Positions 16,625 to 26,481 of a stretch of DNA of 64,000 bases are shown here, piece by piece; the stretch's first letter is position 1, and the number at the start of each line of letters is the position of its first letter. A program made the translations under genes and the position numbers. Source of the stretch: an uncultured Bacteroidales bacterium (GTDB lineage Bacteria; Bacteroidota; Bacteroidia; Bacteroidales; Muribaculaceae); NCBI GenBank assembly GCA_947644715.1, contig CANSAP010000003.1:62001-126000 (forward strand), given 5' to 3'. The notes under the pieces are model-generated. The model was not told the DNA's origin. It did no database searches and worked only from the letters and a program-made list of their open reading frames with translations.

Positions 16625-17625
16625 ATACAGCCACATCTTTCGACGAACGCATGATGCGGCGGGCGCTTCAGCTCGCCACCTTCGGACGCGGCTTCGCCTC
16701 CCCTAACCCTATGGTGGGGGCCGTCATCACTGACCCTGACGGTCGCATCGTGGGGGAAGGGTGGCACCGGCGCTGGGGAGGCCCCCATGCCGAGGTCAAT
16801 GCAGTAGCCTCTGCCCGCGCACGCGGAGTGGAGCTTCAGGACTGCACCATCTACGTCACCCTCGAACCCTGCGCCCACTACGGCAAGACTCCACCCTGCG
16901 CCCGGCTGCTGGCCGAGTGCAGGTTCCGCCGCGCCGTCATCGGCTGCGTGGATCCCTTCCCGAAAGTTGACGGCCGAGGCATCGGGATTCTGCGTGAGGC
17001 CGGCATTGAGGTCACCTGCGGAGTGCTCGAAAGGGAATGCCGCGAACTGAACCGACGCTTCTTCTTCGCCCACACTCATCGCCGCCCTTGGGTGCAACTT
17101 AAATGGGCACAGAGCCTCGACGGCTTCATGGCTGCCGAGGGGGGGTATCCCGTGCAGCTATCCTCGCCCGTCAGCCGCGTGTTGATGCACCGCGAGCGAG
17201 CAGCCGCAGATGCCATACTCGTGGGCACCGGCACAATCCTCTCCGATGATCCGGCGCTGACCGTGCGCTGCTGGCCTCACCGGCACCTTCGCCCGGTCGT
17301 AATCCAAAGCCACCGCCTGCCGCGCGCAGCACAGCTGCTCCGCAACCCCGACCTCATCAGCTATCCGCACGGCACTCCGCTAAGCCGCCTGCTCGATTCC
17401 CTATACGCCGACCATGGCATAACCTCGCTCATGGTCGAGGGGGGCGCCGCGCTGCTCTGCAGCTTCCTCGACGAAAACCTCTGGCAGGAGCTTCGCATCG
17501 AAGTGTCACCCGTCAGGCTTCACAAGGGTGTGTCCGCTCCCGAAGTCCCGCTTTCCGGGCTGAGCGTCACCGAGACAGATTCCCGCCACATATTCTCAGG
17601 CGTAAACAATCAATTCTTCCCCTGA
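16621..17625 (+). CDS. ribD: Bifunctional riboflavin deaminase/reductase
   Basis: 334 aa. The N-terminal deaminase domain has the zinc site HAE (H56-E58) and [11 protein letters not shown] (C84, C93). The C-terminal reductase domain (about 150-334) contains [32 protein letters not shown] and [10 protein letters not shown]. It carries out the second and third steps from GTP to riboflavin. It overlaps the purT stop by 4 bp, so the two are translationally coupled. Confidence 0.95.
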   Translation: MNTATSFDERMMRRALQLATFGRGFASPNPMVGAVITDPDGRIVGEGWHRRWGGPHAEVNAVASARARGVELQDCTIYVTLEPCAHYGKTPPCARLLAECRFRRAVIGCVDPFPKVDGRGIGILREAGIEVTCGVLERECRELNRRFFFAHTHRRPWVQLKWAQSLDGFMAAEGGYPVQLSSPVSRVLMHRERAAADAILVGTGTILSDDPALTVRCWPHRHLRPVVIQSHRLPRAAQLLRNPDLISYPHGTPLSRLLDSLYADHGITSLMVEGGAALLCSFLDENLWQELRIEVSPVRLHKGVSAPEVPLSGLSVTETDSRHIFSGVNNQFFP

Positions 17626-17782
17626 TTTCGAACTCTGTGCGCGCAGATTATTGTTGCGCTTGAGGGGCCGAGGGGGAACAGGTGCACCCGAAAGACAGTG
17701 TAAACGGGCGTTAAAAACACATAAAAAAGCCTTTATTCTCACTTTCGCGCCCCGAGAGTGTCCGTAATTCGCCAAGAAATAT

Positions 17783-17790
17783 TAATTTTG
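17783..17790 (+). promoter_or_regulatory. -7 box upstream of the DUF6242 gene
   Basis: TAATTTTG matches TAnnTTTG and lies 70 bp before the start at 17860. No clear TTTG is seen at the -33 distance, so the call rests on the -7 box alone. Confidence 0.55.
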
Positions 17791-17859
17791 CAATTTGAAT
17801 AGTGCCGGAAACCCAGCTGTGCTGCCGCTCCGGAACAAATTGGAATTGATATTTACGCA

Positions 17860-19389
17860 ATGCAAAGACATACATTTCACCCCCTCTGCCTGCTGGCCGG
17901 CCTGATAGTCACGCTCGCTGCGTTAACTGCCTGTAACAGCAAGGAATCCAACGAGGATGCCGACACTCTCTACGCTCCTCCAACCGACGTTGCCATCAAC
18001 AGCTTCAAGCTTAACGCCAATGCCAATCTGTTGCGCGGGCTCGACTCCGTGTACTTCTCCATTGACCTGCAAAAAGCGCTCGTGTTCAATGCCGACTCTC
18101 TGCCTAAGGGAACCGACATTACCAAGCTCGTGCCCAACATAACCTATTCGCAATACATCACCTCGGCCATCATTGAGATGACCGGCGGCAAGGTGCGCAC
18201 CGGCACCGTGGACTACAAGAAACAGCCGGGCGACTCCATCGACTTCTCCGGACGCGTGACCATCACGCTCACCTCCACCTCCGGCAACTCCCGCTCATAT
18301 GAGCTGAAAGTCAACGTGCATGAGACCGAGCCTGACTCCCTCTGCTGGGGCAAGACGGCTCTCTCCACCCTCCCCTCACGCAGCGCCTCCCCCCGCAGCC
18401 AGCGCACCGTGATGATGGGCACACGCACCATCTGCATGCTTCAGGAGGCCGACGGCTCATACACCCTCGCCTCCACTGACCATCCCGACACTAAAGATTG
18501 GGAACGCCGCGCCGTGACGCTCCCCTTCACCCCCCGCCTGCGCACCCTGAACGCAACCTCGTCCGCGCTCTACATGCTTGACTCTCAAGGCAAGCTGCAC
18601 ACCTCTGCCGACGGCATCAATTGGAGCGAGACCTCAGCCACATGGACCAACATCATCGGCGCCTATGGGGATCAGCTGCTCGGCCTGCGTCAGACCGCCG
18701 ACGGGCAGGCTATAACAAGCCTCTCAGGGATATATCCTGAGGTTCCCTTGACCGGCGAGATGGCTTCCTTCCCGATTGAAGACTACACCAACCTCTTCTG
18801 CTATCAGTCAAAATGGATGGCGGAACCGATAGCCGTAATCACCGGTGGCATCACCCGCGACGGCGAGGTGAGCGACTGCGTATGGGGATTCGACGGCACC
18901 ACCTGGGCTCTCCTCTCAAAGGGGCAGCTTCCCGCATTGCGCGGCGCCACACTGGTTCCCTACTATTCCTATCTCCGAACCGGAGGCACCTGGATTTACG
19001 ATGAGTTCTCCACACTGCTCGTCCTGGGTGGCATGGACGCTGAGGGGGAATTCAACAAAGACCTTTACCTCTCCTATAATAACGGTGTTACCTTCACAAA
19101 GGGCACCGGCCTCATGCAGATGCCTGAGTTCATTCCCGGCATGTGGATGCTTGACAATGTCATTGCCACCCGCCCCAGATCGGCTGACATCGTGCCGCAG
19201 GGCTGGACCGAGATGCCCTCGACCAAGCTTCATCCCTGGTATCGCATCAGCACCGAAGTCTCCGGCGGCAACATCTATTGGGAATGCCCTTACATCTACC
19301 TCTTCGGCGGCTGCGATGAAACCGGCCGGCTCTACGACACCGTGTGGCGCGGAGTAATCAACCGTCTCACTTTCACTCCGATTATCTGA
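17860..19389 (+). CDS. DUF6242-type lipoprotein with propeller-like C-terminus
   Basis: A 509-aa SPII lipoprotein (lipobox LAALTAC). The N-terminal third has two beta-sandwich-like repeats including DVAINSFKLNANANLLRGLDSVYFSIDL-type text, as in DUF6242. The rest has repeated short beta segments with Kelch-like signatures (VITGGITRDGEVSDCVWGFDG, LLVLGGMDAEGEFN, IYLFGGCDETGRLYD). It is probably surface or periplasmic. It is the first gene of a run leading to uppS and bamA, and its stop overlaps the next start. Confidence 0.78.
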   Translation: MQRHTFHPLCLLAGLIVTLAALTACNSKESNEDADTLYAPPTDVAINSFKLNANANLLRGLDSVYFSIDLQKALVFNADSLPKGTDITKLVPNITYSQYITSAIIEMTGGKVRTGTVDYKKQPGDSIDFSGRVTITLTSTSGNSRSYELKVNVHETEPDSLCWGKTALSTLPSRSASPRSQRTVMMGTRTICMLQEADGSYTLASTDHPDTKDWERRAVTLPFTPRLRTLNATSSALYMLDSQGKLHTSADGINWSETSATWTNIIGAYGDQLLGLRQTADGQAITSLSGIYPEVPLTGEMASFPIEDYTNLFCYQSKWMAEPIAVITGGITRDGEVSDCVWGFDGTTWALLSKGQLPALRGATLVPYYSYLRTGGTWIYDEFSTLLVLGGMDAEGEFNKDLYLSYNNGVTFTKGTGLMQMPEFIPGMWMLDNVIATRPRSADIVPQGWTEMPSTKLHPWYRISTEVSGGNIYWECPYIYLFGGCDETGRLYDTVWRGVINRLTFTPII

Positions 19390-20084
19390 TGCCCCGCAGC
19401 CTGCGAAATATCCTGCTCTTCTGCCTGCTCTCGCTGCCGGTGCTGACACCTCTGTGCGCACACGCGCAGGAGGACTACCGCTTTGAGGTGGGTGGCGGTC
19501 TTGGCATGACCGGATATCTCGGTGATGCCAACACAGCCAACCTATGGGGGCACCCGGGCTGGGACATCACTGCACTCATGCGCTATCTGCCCAACAATCG
19601 GTTTGCCTTCAAGACAAATCTATACGTTGGCTCCGTCTCCGGCAATTCCGCCGACATGGAGAATGTCTTTCCCGACATGGCCACCTATAAATTCCGCACC
19701 ACCTTTTATGAATTGGGCGAGTTGGTGGAATTCAACTTCTTCAAATATGGCATGGGGGAGAACTACCGCAAGCTGAAGCGCTGGAGCCCTTACATTACAG
19801 CCGGACTCAGTCTGCTGGTCTGGAGCAACGACGGCCATGCCAACGCGACGCTGGCCATCCCTCTGGGAGGCGGCGTGAAGTTCAAGCTCAACCGTCGAGT
19901 GAACCTCGGCATGGAGTTCCTGATGAAGAAAACGCTCTCCGACAAGGTTGACGGGCAACAACTCTCCGACCCCTACGGCATCCGCCACGCGTTCATGAAG
20001 AACACTGACTGGATTTCCACCCTCTCCTTCACTGTAACTTACGAATTTTCAGAGCGCTGTCGCGCCTGCAACTATAAGGAATGA
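19389..20084 (+). CDS. DUF6089-type outer membrane beta-barrel protein
   Basis: 231 aa. The start at 19389 was preferred because it overlaps the previous stop (TGATG) and places a signal peptide (LLFCLLSLPVLTPLCAHAQ) at the N-terminus. The mature part reads YRFEVGGGLGMTGYLGDANTAN, then alternating beta strands typical of an 8-stranded barrel of the DUF6089 group. It overlaps uppS by 4 bp. The function is unknown; the context with uppS and bamA suggests envelope biogenesis. Confidence 0.8.
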   Translation: MPRSLRNILLFCLLSLPVLTPLCAHAQEDYRFEVGGGLGMTGYLGDANTANLWGHPGWDITALMRYLPNNRFAFKTNLYVGSVSGNSADMENVFPDMATYKFRTTFYELGELVEFNFFKYGMGENYRKLKRWSPYITAGLSLLVWSNDGHANATLAIPLGGGVKFKLNRRVNLGMEFLMKKTLSDKVDGQQLSDPYGIRHAFMKNTDWISTLSFTVTYEFSERCRACNYKE

Positions 20085-20875
20085 CTATGAATCTGCAAGC
20101 ACCCGGCATGAGTGAGCTGAAAGAGCAGCTCGACCGGCTCGACCTGAGCCGCCTCCCCCGCCATGTGGCCATGATTATGGATGGCAACGGACGCTGGGCC
20201 AAGGCCCGCGGCCTGGAGCGCTCCGTCGGACACTACGAGGGAGTTAAGAGTGTGCGCCGTGCCACGGAGCTATCCTCCGACCTGGGAATAGAATTCCTTA
20301 CCCTCTATGCCTTCTCGACCGAGAACTGGAATCGCCCGCAGCGCGAAGTGGATATCCTCATGCATCTCATCGGCATGGCCATTCAGCAGGAGACTCCTGA
20401 TCTGGTCAAGAACAATGTGCACCTGCGCCTCATAGGCGACATCGAGCGGATGCCCAAGGAGGCTTGGGATCGCCTCCATGCCTGCGAGGTGGCCACACAG
20501 CATTGCGACGGCCTCACACTCACGCTGGCTCTCTCCTATTCCGGACGCCGGGAGCTGACCCGCGCCGCCCGCCTCATTGCCGAGGAGGTGGCTTCCGGAC
20601 GCCTTCGCACCGAAGATATTGACGAGCAGGCTCTGGCCTCCCGCCTCTTTACCAACGGCATGCCTGACCCTGACCTGCTCATCCGCACCGGCGGCGAAGA
20701 GCGAGTCTCAAATTATCTGCTTTGGCAGACGGCTTACTCCGAACTGTATTTCACCGATGTGCTTTGGCCCGACTTCGACAAACCGGCCTATCTCGATGCT
20801 CTGATTGACTATCAACGGCGCGAGCGGCGCTTCGGCAAAACCGGCGACCAAATCAAAGCCACCACAAAATCCTGA
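20081..20875 (+). CDS. uppS: Isoprenyl transferase (undecaprenyl diphosphate synthase)
   Basis: A 264-aa cis-prenyltransferase that builds undecaprenyl-PP, the lipid carrier for peptidoglycan and surface glycans. Signatures are IMDGNGRWAKARG (catalytic Asp34), YAFSTENWNRP and IRTGGEERVSNYLLWQ. Two ATGs lie close together at the N-terminus; the first overlaps the DUF6089 stop and was used. Confidence 0.96.
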   Translation: MTMNLQAPGMSELKEQLDRLDLSRLPRHVAMIMDGNGRWAKARGLERSVGHYEGVKSVRRATELSSDLGIEFLTLYAFSTENWNRPQREVDILMHLIGMAIQQETPDLVKNNVHLRLIGDIERMPKEAWDRLHACEVATQHCDGLTLTLALSYSGRRELTRAARLIAEEVASGRLRTEDIDEQALASRLFTNGMPDPDLLIRTGGEERVSNYLLWQTAYSELYFTDVLWPDFDKPAYLDALIDYQRRERRFGKTGDQIKATTKS

Positions 20876-20925
20876 CCCATCCCTCTCTCTCTGCAACTAT
20901 ATTGACCTACCCCACAATTATCGAC

Positions 20926-23565
20926 ATGAAGTCTGCAATCAAGATACTACTCCTGCTGGTGATGCTTCCGGCCTTCTCCGTGGCCCGGGCTCTTGACATC
21001 CTTCCGGCACAGGACACCATCTACAATCCAAACGTCATCTATACCCCCATGCCCAAGAGCTACGAGATAGCCGGCATCAAGGTGAGCGGACTCCCCGCCG
21101 GTTCTGATGACTACTACGTTATCGGCTACACGGGGCTGACCGTGGGCGACAAGGTGGAGGTGCCCGGCACGACTATAACCAACGCCGTCAAACGTCTGTA
21201 CCGTCAGGGTCTGTATTCCAGCGTGCAGATTAAGGCTGAGAAATTCGTGGGTGACAAGGTGTGGCTCGAAATCTGCCTCAAGCAGCAGCCCCGTCTCTCC
21301 ACCATGCAGTTCCAGGGAGCCAAGTCAGGCGAAATCAAAGATCTCAAGGAGCGGCTGAACATGCCTGACGGCTATCAGCTGACCCCCAACGGCATTGCCC
21401 GCGCCAAGCAGATTGTCGAGAAGTATTACGCCGACAAGGGCTTCAAAAACGCGCAGGTCAATGTAATCCAGCAGCCTGACCTCAGCCATGAGAATCAGGT
21501 AATCCTCATCTTCGACATCAACCGCGCCAACAAGATGAAGGTGCACAAAATCTATATCGAAGGCAACGAGGTGCTCTCTGACGGCGCCGTGAAGCGCGCC
21601 ATGAAGAAGACCAACGAGAACGGCAACCTGCTCAACCTCTTCAAGCAGAAGAAATTCGTGGATCAGGATTATGCCGACGACAAGGTGCGCATCATTCAGA
21701 AATACAATGAATTAGGCTATCGCGATGCCCGCATCGTCTCCGATACGGTGGTCTCCTATTCCGACAACCGCGTGGATGTGCATCTGCGTGTGGATGAGGG
21801 CCAGCGCTACTATATCTCCGACATCAACTGGGTGGGCAACACCGTCTATCCCACCGAAGTGCTCCAGGAGCTGCTCGGCATCTACCCCGGCGAGGTCTAC
21901 AATCAGAAGCGCCTCATCAAGCGCACTCAGGAGGATGACGATGCCGTGGCCAACCTCTACATGGACAACGGCTATCTCTTCTTCCAGCTCATCCCCATCG
22001 AAGAGAATATCCACGGCGACTCCATCGCTCTGCAAATGCGCGTCATGGAGGGTCCGCAGGCTCGCATCAACAACGTTATCATCAACGGTAACGACCGCCT
22101 CTATGAGAAGGTAATCCGCCGCGAGCTGCGTGTGCGTCCCGGCGAGCTCTTCAATAAGACCGACCTTATCCGCTCCGCCCGCGAAATCGCTCAGAGCGGC
22201 CACTTCAACCCGGAGACCATCTCCCCCGTACCGCGCCCCAACGAGGATGACGGCACCGTTGACATCGTCTTCGACCTCGAGTCCAAAGCCAACGACCAGA
22301 TTGAGTTCTCGGCCGGTTGGGGTCAGACCGGCATCACCGGTAAACTGGCGCTGAAGTTCACCAACTTCTCCATCAAGAATCTCTTCCACCCCTCGACCTA
22401 CCGAGGCCTCATTCCGCAGGGTGAGGGTCAGACATTCACCATCTCGGCGCAGACCAACGCCAAGTACTATCAGAGCTACTCCATCTCCTTCCTCGACCCC
22501 TGGTTTGGCGGCAAGCGCCCGAACGCACTGAGCGTGAGCGCTTACTATTCACGCCAGACCGGCATCAACTCCTCCTACTACAATGACAACTGGGGCAACG
22601 TCCTGAACAACGCCATGTGGGGCACCTCCTACGGCCATGGTTCCGACTCCTATAACTATTCCTATCAGAACGCCTATGACCCCAACAAGGTGCTTCAGAT
22701 GGCTGCTGTGACCGTAGGCTTCGGCAAACGTCTCTCCTGGCCCGATGACTACTTCACCTTCAATGCCGACCTCACGTATCAGTGGTACTACCTCAAGAAC
22801 TGGGACTACCTCTATTACATGAACAACGGCACCTCCAACTCTCTCACCCTCGGCCTCACTCTCTCCCGCTCCTCAATTGACAACCCGCTCTACACCCGCC
22901 GCGGCTCAACCTTCTCTCTCGGCCTGCAGATTACTCCCCCCTGGAGCGTGTTCCGCAACAAGAATTGGGCACAGCTCTACGAGCAGGCCACCGAGCAGAA
23001 CTCCACCCCGGCCAAGAAGGAGATGTATCGCTGGATTGAATACTGGAAACTGAAGTTCAAGGCTCGCACCTACACCCCGCTCACCGACCCCGACGGACAG
23101 TGGACCCTCGTGCTGATGACCCGTGCCGACTTCGCTCTGCTCGGCTCCTACAACAAGTATCTGCGCACCCCCTTCGAGACCTTCTACGTAGGTGGCGACG
23201 GCATGACCGGCGGTTATACCTACGCTCAGGAGACTGTGGGCATGCGTGGTTATGAGAACGGTCAGTTCACCCCCTGGGGCAAAGAGGGCTACGCCTACGG
23301 ACGCTTCACCTTCGAGCTCCACTTCCCGCTCATGCTCCAACCCTCGACCACCATCTACGCCATAGCCTTCGCCGAGGCCGGCAACGCCTGGACCTCCGTC
23401 AAGGACTTCTCTCCCTTCGACCTGAAGCGTTCGGCCGGTGTGGGTGCCCGCATTTACCTCCCCATGGTGGGCTATCTGGGCATTGACTGGGCCTATGGCT
23501 TCGACTACGTCTACGGCCAGAAAGGAGGCAGCCATTTCCACTTCATCCTCGGTCAGGAATTCTAA
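20926..23565 (+). CDS. bamA: Outer membrane protein assembly factor BamA
   Basis: 879 aa. The ATG at 20926 gives a signal peptide (IKILLLLVMLPAFSVARA) and was chosen over an upstream TTG. Five POTRA domains (about 45-420) precede a 16-stranded barrel. The barrel lid motif appears in VGMRGYENGQF, and the chain ends in Phe (ILGQEF), as needed for barrel recognition. It inserts beta-barrel proteins into the outer membrane. The position after uppS and before two ompH genes is conserved in Bacteroidetes. Confidence 0.96.
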   Translation: MKSAIKILLLLVMLPAFSVARALDILPAQDTIYNPNVIYTPMPKSYEIAGIKVSGLPAGSDDYYVIGYTGLTVGDKVEVPGTTITNAVKRLYRQGLYSSVQIKAEKFVGDKVWLEICLKQQPRLSTMQFQGAKSGEIKDLKERLNMPDGYQLTPNGIARAKQIVEKYYADKGFKNAQVNVIQQPDLSHENQVILIFDINRANKMKVHKIYIEGNEVLSDGAVKRAMKKTNENGNLLNLFKQKKFVDQDYADDKVRIIQKYNELGYRDARIVSDTVVSYSDNRVDVHLRVDEGQRYYISDINWVGNTVYPTEVLQELLGIYPGEVYNQKRLIKRTQEDDDAVANLYMDNGYLFFQLIPIEENIHGDSIALQMRVMEGPQARINNVIINGNDRLYEKVIRRELRVRPGELFNKTDLIRSAREIAQSGHFNPETISPVPRPNEDDGTVDIVFDLESKANDQIEFSAGWGQTGITGKLALKFTNFSIKNLFHPSTYRGLIPQGEGQTFTISAQTNAKYYQSYSISFLDPWFGGKRPNALSVSAYYSRQTGINSSYYNDNWGNVLNNAMWGTSYGHGSDSYNYSYQNAYDPNKVLQMAAVTVGFGKRLSWPDDYFTFNADLTYQWYYLKNWDYLYYMNNGTSNSLTLGLTLSRSSIDNPLYTRRGSTFSLGLQITPPWSVFRNKNWAQLYEQATEQNSTPAKKEMYRWIEYWKLKFKARTYTPLTDPDGQWTLVLMTRADFALLGSYNKYLRTPFETFYVGGDGMTGGYTYAQETVGMRGYENGQFTPWGKEGYAYGRFTFELHFPLMLQPSTTIYAIAFAEAGNAWTSVKDFSPFDLKRSAGVGARIYLPMVGYLGIDWAYGFDYVYGQKGGSHFHFILGQEF

Positions 23566-23651
23566 CCTGAACAAGACGAAAGAAACAATGGTTAAACTTT
23601 CCGCCCCGGATGGTTGTCTATAACTTTAGAACCTAAAAACTCTCTTACAAT

Positions 23652-24167
23652 ATGAAAAAGATACTCTTCACACTGATAATCGCGCTGGCCGCCGGCCTGA
23701 GCGCATCGGCTCAGAAGTTTGCGATGGTCGACATGGAATACATCCTGCGCAATGTGCCTGCCTACGAAATGGCTAACGAGCAGCTGAACCAGGTCTCCCT
23801 GCGTTGGGAGAAAGAGGTGACCGAGCTGAGCAAGGAGGCCGAGACCATGTATAAGAACTATCAGAGCGAACGCGTCTTCCTCACCGACGACCAGAAGAAA
23901 AAGCGCGAGGAGGAAATCGTGGCCAAAGAGAAAGAGGTGACTGACCTTAAATACAAATACTTCGGACCCGAGGGTGAGCTTTACAAGAAGCGCCAGTCGC
24001 TCATGAAGCCGATTCAGGAGGAGGTCTACAACGCCATCAAGAAAGTGGCTGAAGAGAAAGGCTATCAGGCCATCTTCGACCGCGCCTCCTCGCAAAGCAT
24101 AGTCTTTGCCAGCCCCCGCATTGACGTCAGCAACGATGTGCTGGCCAAGCTCGGCTATTCCAAGTAA
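23652..24167 (+). CDS. OmpH/Skp family periplasmic chaperone, copy 1
   Basis: 171 aa with a signal peptide ending ASAQKFA. It follows the OmpH pattern: an N-terminal strand AMVDMEYILRNVPAYE, a long charged coiled coil (about 45-125), and a C-terminal YQAIFDRASSQSIVFA strand. Skp trimers hold unfolded outer membrane proteins with their coiled-coil arms. It is 86 bp after bamA and one of a tandem pair. Confidence 0.92.
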   Translation: MKKILFTLIIALAAGLSASAQKFAMVDMEYILRNVPAYEMANEQLNQVSLRWEKEVTELSKEAETMYKNYQSERVFLTDDQKKKREEEIVAKEKEVTDLKYKYFGPEGELYKKRQSLMKPIQEEVYNAIKKVAEEKGYQAIFDRASSQSIVFASPRIDVSNDVLAKLGYSK

Positions 24168-24229
24168 CCCTGCCGCCCCCTGCGGCTGCATTCCCACAAG
24201 AAAATCAAAACCAAAACAATATCACAGCA

Positions 24230-24730
24230 ATGTTCAAAAAAATCTTAGTAGCCCTCGCGCTGGCTCTTCCCTTCATCGCCGGTGCGCAGACAATTAAAAT
24301 CGGCTTGGTAGATGCTCAGTCTCTGCTTCAGGATCTGCCCTCTTACAAGACTGCTTCCGCCTCCGTAGAGGCCAAGGCAAAGAAATATGACGAAGAATAT
24401 CAGAAGCTCGTCAAGGAGGCTCAGGCAAAGCTCGATGAGTTCCAGGCTCTGCCGGCTGACACCCCCGATGCAGTGAAGGAGCGTCGTGCCCAGGAGCTGC
24501 AAACATTCGACCAGAAGATCAGCGAGTTCCAGCAGATGGCTCAGCAGGACCTGCAGAAGGCTCAGAACGAGGCTCTCGCTCCCGTGTACCAGGAAATCCA
24601 GAGCGCCATCCAAGCAATCGGCAAGGAGGGTGGTTACACCATCATCCAGGAGAAGGGTGCCGTTCTCTACTTCGGCTCTCCCGCTGAAGACATCACCCCT
24701 CAGGTGAAGACTCGCCTCGGCATCAAGTAA
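24230..24730 (+). CDS. OmpH/Skp family periplasmic chaperone, copy 2
   Basis: 166 aa. The signal peptide ends FIAGAQT; then KIGLVDAQSLLQDLPSYK, a coiled coil (about 45-120) rich in Lys/Glu/Gln, and a C-terminal YTIIQEKGAVLYFG strand. It is a diverged paralogue of the preceding gene, so the pair arose by an old duplication. A strong terminator follows directly, ending the envelope run. Confidence 0.92.
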   Translation: MFKKILVALALALPFIAGAQTIKIGLVDAQSLLQDLPSYKTASASVEAKAKKYDEEYQKLVKEAQAKLDEFQALPADTPDAVKERRAQELQTFDQKISEFQQMAQQDLQKAQNEALAPVYQEIQSAIQAIGKEGGYTIIQEKGAVLYFGSPAEDITPQVKTRLGIK

Positions 24731-24759
24731 AACAGCCCCAACTACAACCTGATATAACG

Positions 24760-24805
24760 ACAGCATTGAGAGCCGACTTAGTTCGGTTCCAATGCTGTTT
24801 GTGTT
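24760..24805 (+). terminator. Terminator after the uppS-bamA-ompH run
   Basis: ACAGCATT at 24760-24767 pairs with AATGCTGT at 24791-24798, and the inner arms GAGCCGA/TCGGTTC extend the stem (one G-T pair). A T-rich tail (TTTGTGTT) follows. Confidence 0.8.
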
Positions 24806-24869
24806 AACCGCCAAATACGCAGAGCCTTTTTTCTCAAAGGCCTATTTACCACTAATCCCATATAACTCA

Positions 24870-25904
24870 ATGCGTTCTTCTTTTTTCGCTTTATTACTTC
24901 TTCTGATCTGCTGCGGATGCTCCACCGGTAGCGATGAACAGCGTGCGCTCTATGACCCACAGACGTCCAACAGAAGCACTCCCACCTGGAGCGGCTTCAA
25001 TAACGACTGTGAATATCTGGCTGTCATGGGAGATGTACAAACCTACGTCAGCATCCGCGCCAACATTCCTTACTTCGTAAGCACAATGGAGTGGGTGCGC
25101 AATCAGGTCAAGCGCGGGGCACCGCTCAAGGCTATGCTTTTCGTGGGCGATCTGACTGATAACAACGCTGACCGGCAACAATGGATCAACTGCCGCGACT
25201 GCATGAACATAGCCGCTGACGTGCTTCCCACGGTGACCGTATCCGGCAATCATGATTTCGATTGGTCGCGCGACACGCAGGGGGTCTACTCCGGTATCAG
25301 CGACCGCAACAGTTGTCATCTGAGCGAGTATGCCGACACGCGGCTGTTTCATAAACGGATAGTTGACACCTTCACTCCCGACTCAATCGATAATGTCGTC
25401 TTCAGCAATGAGATTCATGGGGAGCGCATCGATATCGTAGCCTTGGAATTCGGCCCGCGTCCCGAAGTGCTGGAATGGGCTGAAAGGCATATCCGGCTAC
25501 ATCCCGACAGACGCTTCATTATCCTCACTCATGAGCTGCTGAATGCCGACGGCAGCTTTGTGACGTCAGCCTATTCCACTCAACAATTCGGAGCCTACGG
25601 GCTCCCCCATTCCACCCCCGAGCAGGTCTTTCAGACACTTGCCTATCCCCATAAGAATGTTATAGCAATGCTCTGCGGTCACAACGGATTTTCCCGCATG
25701 AATACCACCCGCAGGAACTCCTCGGGGGTGTCGGTGCCCATTGTGCTGTTCAATCTCCAGTATCAGCTGAACGGTGGCGACGGCATGATTGAGTTGTGGG
25801 AATTCCCCAAAGACACCCGCACCGTGAACATCAAAATAGTCGACACCAAGACCGGCGACATAGTCGAAGGGGAAGACACCGCCTTCTCATTCACTTACCG
25901 GTGA
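24870..25904 (+). CDS. Calcineurin-like metallophosphoesterase lipoprotein
   Basis: 344 aa. The ATG at 24870 places the lipobox cluster LLLICCGC right behind the signal helix; an earlier in-frame ATG would bury it. Metallophosphoesterase motifs are in order: MGDVQTY, FVGDLTDNN, VSGNHDFDW, ILTHELL and MLCGHNGF, supplying the two-metal site. It hydrolyses a phosphomonoester or diester outside the cytoplasm; the substrate is unknown. It is convergent with the HAD gene, sharing 14 bp at the 3' ends. It is the first gene of the segment separating ompH from murI. Confidence 0.86.
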   Translation: MRSSFFALLLLLICCGCSTGSDEQRALYDPQTSNRSTPTWSGFNNDCEYLAVMGDVQTYVSIRANIPYFVSTMEWVRNQVKRGAPLKAMLFVGDLTDNNADRQQWINCRDCMNIAADVLPTVTVSGNHDFDWSRDTQGVYSGISDRNSCHLSEYADTRLFHKRIVDTFTPDSIDNVVFSNEIHGERIDIVALEFGPRPEVLEWAERHIRLHPDRRFIILTHELLNADGSFVTSAYSTQQFGAYGLPHSTPEQVFQTLAYPHKNVIAMLCGHNGFSRMNTTRRNSSGVSVPIVLFNLQYQLNGGDGMIELWEFPKDTRTVNIKIVDTKTGDIVEGEDTAFSFTYR

Positions 25905-26481
25905 CCCGATGCGGCCAGCTGGCAATCGCCAGCAATTCGTCGTCGCCCGAAGAATCGCCGTAGGCCGTCAGCTCGCACTCATCAAGCGCCGTCTCCATCT
26001 CCCGGAGGCGGCGCACTTTTTCCGCCCCGGCACAATTGGGGGTTGCGAAGCGCCCGGTGAGGCATCCCTGCGAATCGCTCTCCGCTTCGGTGCAGATTAC
26101 CTTTACCCCTCCGAGGCCCTCAGCCCAAGGCTCGACCCACTCCCTCACACTGGCGCTCACTATATAGGTATTCCCGCGTCGCAAGGCCTCGCGCAAAGCG
26201 GCCAGAGTCTCCGGCTTCTCGCGCTTACTGAGTGTGGAGGCAAACCGGCGTCCCAGCTCGGCAAAGCGCTCGCGCGGCATTCCCTTATACAGAAATCCGA
26301 ACAAACGCTCCTTTGCCGTGCCCCCTTTGATAAGCCCGGTCTTCCAAGCCAATAACCAGGGGACAGCTTTCAGCATGGCCCACACAAACCGGCACCTCCC
26401 CCGGGCATACATCCCGAAGAGGATAAAACTGTCGCCATGAATCAGCGTGCCGTCGAAATCAAAAGCCGCAACTTGCTTCAT
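25891..26481 (-). CDS. HAD-IB family phosphatase
   Basis: A 196-aa HAD hydrolase. The start at 26481 puts the catalytic motif DFDGT (D8, D10) at residues 8-12. Later motifs are VSASVREW (motif II Ser) and YGDSSGDDELL (acidic motif IV). Its ATG overlaps the stop of the UbiA gene (ATGA), so the two are made together. HAD-IB enzymes next to UbiA-type phosphoribosyltransferases are thought to remove the 5-phosphate from polyprenyl-phosphate ribose; that role here is inference. Confidence 0.85.
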   Translation of the reverse strand: MKQVAAFDFDGTLIHGDSFILFGMYARGRCRFVWAMLKAVPWLLAWKTGLIKGGTAKERLFGFLYKGMPRERFAELGRRFASTLSKREKPETLAALREALRRGNTYIVSASVREWVEPWAEGLGGVKVICTEAESDSQGCLTGRFATPNCAGAEKVRRLREMETALDECELTAYGDSSGDDELLAIASWPHRVTGK